DNA of 64,000 nt. Origin: Homarus americanus (Eukaryota; Arthropoda; Malacostraca; Decapoda; Nephropidae). Shown piece after piece: positions 53,620 through 64,000 of the stretch. The translations under genes and the position numbers were made by a program. The stretch spans positions 2,842,768 to 2,906,767 of the forward strand of contig NW_024735503.1 of assembly GCF_018991925.1 (NCBI RefSeq), in the 5' to 3' direction. The notes beneath the pieces were generated by a model that saw only the letters and a program-made list of their open reading frames with translations, did no database searches and was not told the DNA's origin. Positions within the stretch are counted from its first letter, which is position 1. The number at the start of each line of letters is the position of its first letter.

Positions 53620-53979
53620 CGAGGGGGGGAGAGTGAGGCACTGAGAAGGGACTTGAGGGAATAGGGGAGTGTGGTGAGTGAGGGAATAGGGTGAGTGAGG
53701 GGATAGGAGGGTGAGGGTATAGGGGAGTGAGAGGGAATAGGAGAGAGAGGGAATAGGAGAGTGTGAGGATTGACAGGTTGAGGGATAGGGAAATGAAGGG
53801 AGAGGAGACTGGGGGAAAAGAGATAAAGGAAAATGGAGTGAGAGAAGAGTGAAGGACTTTAAGGAGGGAGTGGACGGAGTAAGGGGTGAGAGGGGGGTTA
53901 AGGGTGAGATGGGGAGATACAGTAAAGGGAGCATTAAGTGGGGAGATGAGGGACATATTTCTTAGAGAAGTGAGTAACT

Positions 53980-54032
<53 letters not shown>
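53620..54032. repeat. purine-rich tract and (CT)n
   Basis: G/A-rich units such as GTGAGGGAATAGGG over about 53620-53960, then CT at 53981-54032. Confidence 0.85.
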
Positions 54033-54036
<4 letters not shown>

Positions 54037-54810
54037 CATCATTTTAACTTCATACGCAACAAAGTAATCTCCTTTGACCAAACGAACACACGCCAAAATA
54101 GAACAGGAACTTATATTAATCACCCACCCACCGTCACCTTGTCACCTGAAGGGTACACCTGCTTGAGCTGTGAACCTAACCGCAGTGACACCAATTACAC
54201 AACACGTAACTGGCCACTAATATAACCAGCCTGGGTTTATCTGGCTTCGTAAAATCCTGCCCAATCGGATTAATTCACACTGTATGTTGGTGTAGAAAAT
54301 AACCCAATCCTGGAAAATGCTTCAATGTCCCGTTTGTGTGTTTGTGTTTGAGTTGTGGTGTTTTATGTGCGACGTTGAGTGAGTATTTTGTTTTGTTTGT
54401 GGTGGTGGAGGTGTGTTAACATTGAGAGTTCTGGCAGGTGTGTTGTAAAACTTCCTGTAACACACACACACACACACACACAAACATACACACAGACTCA
54501 CACAACCCACCACCGAAGGGTCAAGAGCTGGCGATCCTCTGGGAGCAGCCAGGTCAACTGTTAAGTTGGTCCATACCAACTCCTCCCCACCGGAATATCA
54601 ACAAGTTCTCGCCAGAAGTTACAATTTCATTTAGGAAAGGAATGAAACCAGTGATGAACAGTGCTCAAGTCAGTGAGAACAACTCGACAGTAACAGCTGA
54701 GTCGTACCCAAGCTAACCTTCACACAGTGAGGTCCCAGGTACGTGAGACCCAACAACAACCAGCGATGTGTTAATCCGTCTACGATAGGAAAACCTGGGA
54801 CCACACCTCG
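54033..54810. other. non-coding with short (CA)n
   Basis: (CA)n at 54459-54481. Frames of 60-90 codons here have no recognisable family. Confidence 0.45.
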
Positions 54811-54817
54811 CTCATAT

Positions 54818-54990
54818 AACACCATATGTGAGGGAATTACTACACCACGTGATGCCCCTCAAAACACCATCTGTGAGGGAGTTACTACATCACGTGAGGT
54901 CCCTCATAACACCATCTGTGAAGGAACTACTACACCACGTGAGGTCCCTCCTAACACCATCTGGGAAGGAGTTACTACACTACGTGTTTG
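54818..54990. repeat. 45-bp tandem repeat (4 copies)
   Basis: Units containing ACACCATCTGTGAGGGAGTT and CTACACCACGTGAGGTCCCT start at 45-bp intervals (ACCAT at 54821, 54866, 54911, 54956). 45 is a multiple of three, so one frame stays open across the array, but it shows no other coding evidence. Confidence 0.92.
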
Positions 54991-55089
54991 CTGTTCAACA
55001 CCTACATTAATCTGTATGTTCACTGTATGTTCCTTTACCTTTCTCTAGGCTTTTGTTAAACTACCAATGTATGTAATAAGTCATTTTTG

Positions 55090-58260
<3,171 letters not shown>

Positions 58261-58269
58261 TCCTCTTTT

Positions 58270-58390
58270 TAGGTTACGTTACGTTATGTTAGGTTAGGTT
58301 AGGTCAGGTCAGGTCAGGTCAGGTCATATTAGGTTAGGTTAAGTTAGGTTAGATCACGTTAGGTGAGGTGACGTTAGGTTAGGTTTGATT
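58270..58390 (+). repeat. degenerate interstitial (TTAGG)n with GGTCA sub-run
   Basis: GGTTA units with a block of five GGTCA units near 58300-58325 and CGTTA variants at the edges. Confidence 0.85.
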
Positions 58391-58854
58391 CCTTTTGCGT
58401 TACGGAATAAATAAATCAGCTAGGTACAGTCGTATAGTTTCAGTTATCAGGGATGTTTATCGTACGAAAGTTTGGGAATCAAGACTCTTGCTTTGAAAGA
58501 GACGACCCCAGGCGAGAATTTACTCAGTAAGTCCTGAAAATCTGTGTGAATTGTTGTTGTTTATTTTCTTAAATCATCTGGGGTGCTGAGAATATCTTGT
58601 GTGTGTGTGTGTGTGTGTTCTCTTGACATTGCACATTGCATGAAACTTTGCACACCTGTACCTTCATCTGATATAAATTAATGAACACTTACACACGTAC
58701 CTTTTCTCTAGCTATCTCTCTCTGCAGCTACATAAGATACACCTGTCACACTGAGTAAGTATACTCTTCTATGTTACACTCACTATCGGTGCTACACTCA
58801 CTTCTCCTCCCTTCACCTCTAATATACAGAGCTCTAAATACCCTTACAGTCACC

Positions 58855-58970
58855 TCTCCTACACTCACCTCTCTTACACTCACCCCTCCTACACTCACCC
58901 CTCCTACACTCACCCCTCCTACACTCACCCCTCCTACACTCACCCCTCCTACACTCACCCCTGTACTGGA
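58855..58970. repeat. 15-bp minisatellite (ACACTCACCCCTCCT)
   Basis: About eight tandem copies, the last six nearly identical. Confidence 0.95.
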
Positions 58971-59754
58971 CTTACCTGTTCACAAGATTATAAACAAAAA
59001 AAAAACACAGGTAGTATCTCCATGAAGCCTTAAAAATTCTCGTAGTCTCAAAGAATCGTAAGTTGAATTTTTCTCCCCTTAACTGGTGGTGTCAGACCGC
59101 AGCTGTAAACTGGCACAACCAAAAAAAGTCACTAAACCGTCTCTGATACAATACCGTTTGCATGTTGAGCTCATCCGGAAAAACGACAGCGACCAAAATA
59201 ACATAGAATTCACACAGAGAGTTACGTTACCTTCTATCGTATCAGGTTACCGAGAGGGAAAGATAAACAAACTGACGAACGGACCTTTTTTTAGAAACTA
59301 GATCCAAGTCTGTGATACTTACCTACTTACCTGTGTTTTCCTCCACCTTACCTGCTTTCCCTTCCTCCTCCTTTAGTGCTCTCCTTGCCTCCCATCTCTT
59401 CCCAAGTTCCCTTCTATCTGCTTTCTACTTCTTCCTCTCACCTTCTCACCACCCTTTCTTACTTTTCATGCATCTACCTATCCCTCTCCCTTTTCTCCTA
59501 TCCTTCACCCCTTCCATTAATGTCTTACAGGTACCTCCCCTCCCCTCCCCTCCCCATCCCATACTGTCTCCTTGACCACACAACTTCCTCCCATACTTCC
59601 CCGTACCACTCTGTGTATTAATAGCTTTTTTAGTCACGAAGTTAAAGACCCAACCATTAACCCCATCACTGCATATTTTAGCCTTGTAATTACCGCAACA
59701 GGCGTGTCAAGACTCAGTACAAAAAAAAAGTCTTCGTATGGTTGAAAATATGCG
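58971..59754. other. no recognised gene
   Basis: Contains a C/T-rich part at 59330-59600. The 71-codon frame at 59086-59301 shows no known domain. Confidence 0.45.
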
Positions 59755-59769
59755 TCTGTGTGTGTGTGT

Positions 59770-59808
<39 letters not shown>

Positions 59809-59880
59809 TGGGTGTGTGTGTGGAGTGGGTGTGTGTGTGTGTGTGTGTGTGTGTCTGGGTGTGTGTGTGTGTGTGTGTGT
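59755..59880. repeat. (GT)n microsatellite with GGGT interruptions
   Basis: About 125 bp of GT with several GGGT and one GGAGTGGGT interruption. Confidence 0.96.
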
Positions 59881-60242
59881 ACGTATTTCAAATCGATTCA
59901 TAACACGAGAACATAAGAATTACATTATTCACCATTTGTCATTTCCTAGCCTCGTGTAATAGGCTCTAGTTGGCGTGTGTATGGGGCTATGTGTCTCTGT
60001 GAGTTTGTCTTTTTTTTTTTTTACTTCTGGTCGTCCTAATTGTTCACCGAATTACAGAGGAGAAAATTAACCTTTCTCATGGTACAGGAAAAAAGTGACC
60101 CGTAATTTTTTAGGTAGAAATTCTCTTTAGAAAAAATATAAGAGTAAGGTGACATTTTGGTATTTTCTTCTCTTTATTTCTTTGTTTATATTCCCCGTTT
60201 TCTATCGTTTATAATCTGAAATTCCCGTAGAATATTATATGT

Positions 60243-60294
<52 letters not shown>
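60243..60294. repeat. (GT)n microsatellite
   Basis: A pure GT run. Confidence 0.97.
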
Positions 60295-60296
<2 letters not shown>

Positions 60297-61180
60297 ATAA
60301 AACAGTATAAATTGAAGTTCTCCCGTATTTGACAGTGTCTTTAGTATGATAATGCCTTAATATATTTCTTTTGGTGTTAATAAAAAAAAAATCCTCGTGT
60401 CATTAATCTCCGTCTCGTATGTTAGGTAATTTCATTTATATATTCCCATCCATTAATACTCTCCTTGCTGCTCCTATACCTCGTGATGCATAACGCTTTG
60501 TCACTCGAGACCTGCCATAACACGTGATGATAACAGGTCATATTGCTATCCTGCATTTGCATCTTCAACAACTGATGTACACTTAGTATTTAACAAAAAC
60601 ACTACGGAATAACATTTACACATAAAACAAACATTTATTTAGGTAAATGATCATAGAGTGTAATTCAAATAGGGTGGAAAAGCAAATGTTTGATATTTAA
60701 CTAAACTACTACTCATAAATTATAACGTTTACCATTGGAACATTTCTAATTTTTATTTTTAATCCTTTGAGTCATAAAACAGTCATGCTATAAACAACAA
60801 TAACTAGCTTAATAATTACTTCAAGAAACATACAACAGGATTAAAACACAAGTAAACAAACAACTTTAATGGGAATATATACTTTAGAACTCAAGTCCCT
60901 CAAGTCCTTAGCGTGTGATTGTGTAAATTGAATTAATAACAGCGAGGGTAAATACGAGACAAAGGGAAATGCTTGTAAGCCATTAAAACCTAATAAAACG
61001 AGGATTACAGGGGGAGTGTTTTAGAAGGTAAGTATTTGTAAGTGTTGATACCTGTAATTAGTTAGCGGGGAGCGAGACAGTGCCACACGGCGTATTTACA
61101 TATCACAAATCTCCAGGGGCGTAACAAGGCTGTTTTAATAGGTTCTTCCTGTTCTGTACGTACTGCCTCAGGTGAATTGT
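60295..61180. other. AT-rich, no recognised feature
   Basis: Unique-looking non-coding sequence. Confidence 0.5.
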
Positions 61181-61184
61181 TTTT

Positions 61185-61285
61185 TCTCTTTTTCTCTTTC
61201 TCTCTCTTTCTCCTTTTCTCTTTCTCTCTCTTTCTCCTTTTCTCTTTCTCTCTCTTTCTCCTTTTCTCTTTCTCTTTCTTTCTTA
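61185..61285. repeat. 24-bp pyrimidine minisatellite (TTTTCTCTTTCTCTCTCTTT)
   Basis: Four near-identical copies of a C/T unit. Confidence 0.92.
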
Positions 61286-61695
61286 ACATTTTTATTTTTT
61301 TTTACTTCTTCTCTGTCATTGTTACGTATCCGTAGTGTCTATGTGTGTTTTTATTAGTGAGGATTAACTCTTTCTCTCTCTCTCTCACTTATATCTTTAT
61401 TACTTATTTCGTTCTCATTCCATATTTTGTTTCTCCTGTTATTGTTTTTGTCATCCTTGTTATTATTGTTGCAGTCGGTGTGCTGTAATTGTGGTTGTTA
61501 TTTTTGTCATTTTTCTAGTTGTTGATGTTATAGTTGTTATTATTGTTGAAGAAGGACCATAAAACAAAAGGCCTTGTCGTGTTCTCTTGAGTGTGGTTCT
61601 TGTGAGCTGTCTACAGAGTCTCATCAGTGTTTTATTGGTAAAAAACACGCACGAACACTTGTGCTTAGTCAACCATATATCTATGTATACACGCG

Positions 61696-61698
<3 letters not shown>

Positions 61699-61746
<48 letters not shown>
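61699..61746. repeat. (CA)n microsatellite
   Basis: A pure CA run. Confidence 0.97.
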
Positions 61747-61749
<3 letters not shown>

Positions 61750-62302
61750 TTTTTTCCCGAATAATTGATTTTGTCTTGTGGAATTTTATTTAATGAGATT
61801 TTGTCCAATGTGATTTTTGTTCATTGATACTATGTCCATTAAAGTTTTGTCCGATGGAATTTTGTCTGACGGCATTTTTGTCGGTGCACCAATCCGAGGC
61901 GCGTGTGTCCGGCGCCTGGGTTATAATGAGGGCCTCGTAGCGTTCTTTAGGCTTCTGGATAATCTGATTGTAGTTTTAAGACCTTCATACTCACTTCTTT
62001 CTGACGGGGCTTCGACGAGGAGTTGAAACGTGTTGACTGAGTCTCTTAATGTTACTATGACTCACGTGTTGTTAAAAAAATATAACTTAGAGAAGAAGTT
62101 AAGGTGTATGGGATTTTAATTCGACATAAATTCATAGTACAGTAAGAGAGAAGGTAAAGTGGTGTAAAAAAATGAAAATAAATTGATGTTGTAAAAGGTT
62201 AACAATGTGAGTTTAAGAGAGTAATGAAGGTATTACAGACACTCATTATAAAAGGGATCATAACCAATGATGAATAAGTTAAACTGTAAAAAGAAAAATG
62301 GC

Positions 62303-62322
62303 TTAGGTTAGGTTAGGTTTGG
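62303..62322 (+). repeat. short interstitial TTAGG tract
   Basis: CTTAGGTTAGGTTAGGTTT, three units. Confidence 0.6.
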
Positions 62323-62746
62323 TTGAGAGACGAAGGGAAGGTCACGAGAAGTAGTTTTGTATTCTCGTCAGTTCGTAATAGTAAGGGAAAACTGTATGTC
62401 CTTAACGTAGGACCGAAACAAAAATAACTAAAGTATAAAAGTACAAAAATAGAATAATTGTATTATAAAGTAAGCAGAAACATACAATTGAATGAAACGA
62501 AAGAAAATATTAGTAATTGGAAACGTGGGCTTTACGGAGGGAGTGAAGAGACTGTGTGTTATGAGAGTTCTTCCGTAAAGCGTCAGAGAGCCGCCACACA
62601 CACACACGTCACAGTGACCATATGACGAACAAAAAGGTCTTACCTGTTGTGGTGGAAGCAGGGCGGTGAGGAAGCCCCGGCGTAACCCAGTCATGTCACG
62701 GCCTCTGCTGCTGTTGTTTTTGTCCGACACACACACACACACACAC

Positions 62747-62916
<170 letters not shown>

Positions 62917-62918
62917 AT

Positions 62919-63065
62919 CAACGACCTCACCAGCCATGACTCGAACCCTTGACCTAATGCATGGGACCAGGGAACGCTACCGACCATACCACAAGAGCAC
63001 TAAAAGCAGTTCTAGACTATGTGATATTTCACACAAAGCCTGTTCATCGAGCTGATGGCGCCGTG
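62919..63065 (-). mobile_element. tRNA-derived SINE, left arm of palindrome
   Basis: 147 bp that is the reverse complement of 63180-63326 with about three mismatches. On the minus strand it carries the same A- and B-box-like promoter as the right arm. It is followed (to the left) by (TA)n, as a SINE tail would be. The B box here reads GGTTCGAGTCA, one base off the right-arm copy. Confidence 0.8.
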
Positions 63066-63179
63066 TTATATGGACTAAAAATGAAGTATACATGGTACCT
63101 CGTGTTTCATACCAGCTGGATTCGATAAAATGCTACTGACATCCACATAAGCAGCACGAGCAGTTCCCAATGAGAGGTT

Positions 63180-63326
63180 CACGGCACCATCAGCTCTATG
63201 AACAGGCTTTGTGTGAAATATCACATAGTCTAGAACTGCTTTTAGTGCTCTTGTGGTATGGTCGGTAGCGTTCCCTGGTCCCATGCATTAGGTCAAGGGT
63301 TCGAGTCCTGGCTGGTGAGGTCGTTG
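63180..63326 (+). mobile_element. tRNA-derived SINE, right arm of palindrome
   Basis: TGGTATGGTCGG at 63254-63265 resembles a Pol III A box and GGTTCGAGTCC at 63298-63308 a B box, at tRNA-like spacing. No acceptor stem can be formed, so it is not a tRNA gene. A short TA run follows at about 63341-63359. The two arms face head to head across a 114-bp spacer. Confidence 0.8.
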
Positions 63327-63361
63327 TGGATTTACATGAAATATATATATATATATATAAT

Positions 63362-63702
63362 GGTTGCTCCTCGAGTAACGAGGATGGCCGGCCCAAGGGC
63401 CACCTAGGCGTGAATCTGTTTAAGGTGTAGAAGCTGTCGCCAACACAACAACGACACCCTGAGTTAACGAGCTGCATGACCCAGTGTCAAGGAATAGTCA
63501 GAGAAGACCGGACAACTCGACAACTGCACTGGCTAACCATTACCCCGGAATACGATTCACAAATCGATTAACATCCAGGTTCCCAATTGCTGCTGGGTAG
63601 ACAGAGGCAAATGGCGTAAAGAAACTTGCCCATAGTTTTACCATGCCCGAGGATCGAACCCGGGTCCGCTCGCTTGCGAGGCGAGCGTGCCACCACAGGT
63701 CG

Positions 63703-63705
<3 letters not shown>
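63362..63705 (-). mobile_element. tRNA-derived SINE with tRNA-Ala-like head
   Basis: On the minus strand the head (63705 downward) shows TGGTGGCACGC (A-box-like), an anticodon-arm-like hairpin CTCGC-CTCGCAA-GCGAG with T33 and an apparent CGC anticodon, and GGTTCGATCC (B box, 63651-63660). The body continues GGGAACCTGGATGTTAATCG and further to about 63362 next to a TA run. The acceptor stem has no 3' partner, so it is a SINE and not a functional tRNA. A (CA)n run abuts the 5' end. Confidence 0.75.

Positions 63706-63753
<48 letters not shown>
63704..63753. repeat. (CA)n microsatellite
   Basis: A pure CA run at the 5' border of the SINE. Confidence 0.97.
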
Positions 63754-63760
<7 letters not shown>

Positions 63761-64000
63761 TCTGACCGTACCGACAGCACACCTCTTTCCACACACCCTA
63801 TACCGACATTGGATTTTTTTTAATCTTTTTTCTTTTTTTAATCGATTTGTATTTTGTCATCAGTTACCGGTATCTGCCTTATGATATTTTCTCCATCTAA
63901 GTCTTATTGAGGGTTAAAAAAGAGGTATACATTTTAAGACAGGTATCCCACGTAACTTGACTTAATACTGATAAATTATAACACTTGATTACAGCCTACC
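63754..64000. other. no recognised feature
   Basis: AT-rich sequence to the window end. Confidence 0.5.

Noticed and set aside
54743..55048. 101-codon Thr/Pro-rich frame with 15-residue repeats
   Set aside because: The 45-bp tandem keeps any frame open; no start context, domain or neighbouring exon supports it.
63254..63308. Functional tRNA gene
   Set aside because: A and B boxes are present but no acceptor stem pairs, and a near-identical inverted copy lies nearby; it is a SINE head.

Overview
This window looks like genomic DNA from an arthropod, most likely a decapod crustacean. The evidence is an arthropod-type dpr immunoglobulin gene with introns, short (TTAGG)n tracts matching the arthropod telomere unit, Penelope-like, CR1-like and Ty3/Gypsy relics, and an extreme load of CA, GA, TA, ATT and AGT microsatellites and minisatellites. 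Two 100-base runs of N (17372-17471 and 51401-51500) mark scaffold gaps. The species cannot be told from the sequence.

Region 1 (1-7.9 kb) holds the only host gene I can support: the 3' part of a dpr-family gene on the + strand. Four exons (1071-1281, 1986-2113, 6421-6589, 7198-7298) have matching splice phases and give 202 residues: the second half of Ig domain 1, all of Ig domain 2, and a hydrophobic C-terminus. The 5' exons lie upstream of the window. Its introns are loaded with mobile DNA: a CR1-like LINE fragment on the opposite strand (1-1027), a Penelope-like tail (2815-3330), a probable solo LTR inserted in a (TA)n tract (3947-5978), and an RTE-tail repeat (6753-7066). The stop codon lies in the first unit of a minisatellite that fills the start of the 3' UTR.

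Region 2 (8-31 kb) is non-genic. It contains a second RTE-tail copy, kilobase-scale minisatellites (10.7-11.3, 12.0-13.25, 24.6-25.6, 26.2-28.0 and 29.4-30.0 kb), a foldback structure (14.1-14.8 kb), a broken env-bearing Ty3/Gypsy element on the - strand (16.06-17.37 kb, running into a gap), and the 3' end of a LINE with a conserved hairpin tail (19.1-19.58 kb).

Region 3 (31-64 kb) is mostly simple repeats and purine- or pyrimidine-rich DNA. Notable items are a second hairpin LINE tail (55.09-55.23 kb), a hAT-like non-autonomous element abutting a 55-bp satellite that runs into the second gap (49.7-51.4 kb), scattered TTAGG tracts, and a near-perfect head-to-head palindrome of tRNA-derived SINEs next to another tRNA-headed SINE (62.9-63.7 kb).

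There is no operon-like organisation and no evidence of a novel multi-gene system. The interest lies in repeat biology around a neuronal cell-surface recognition gene. Most long open frames are translations of microsatellites and were left out.
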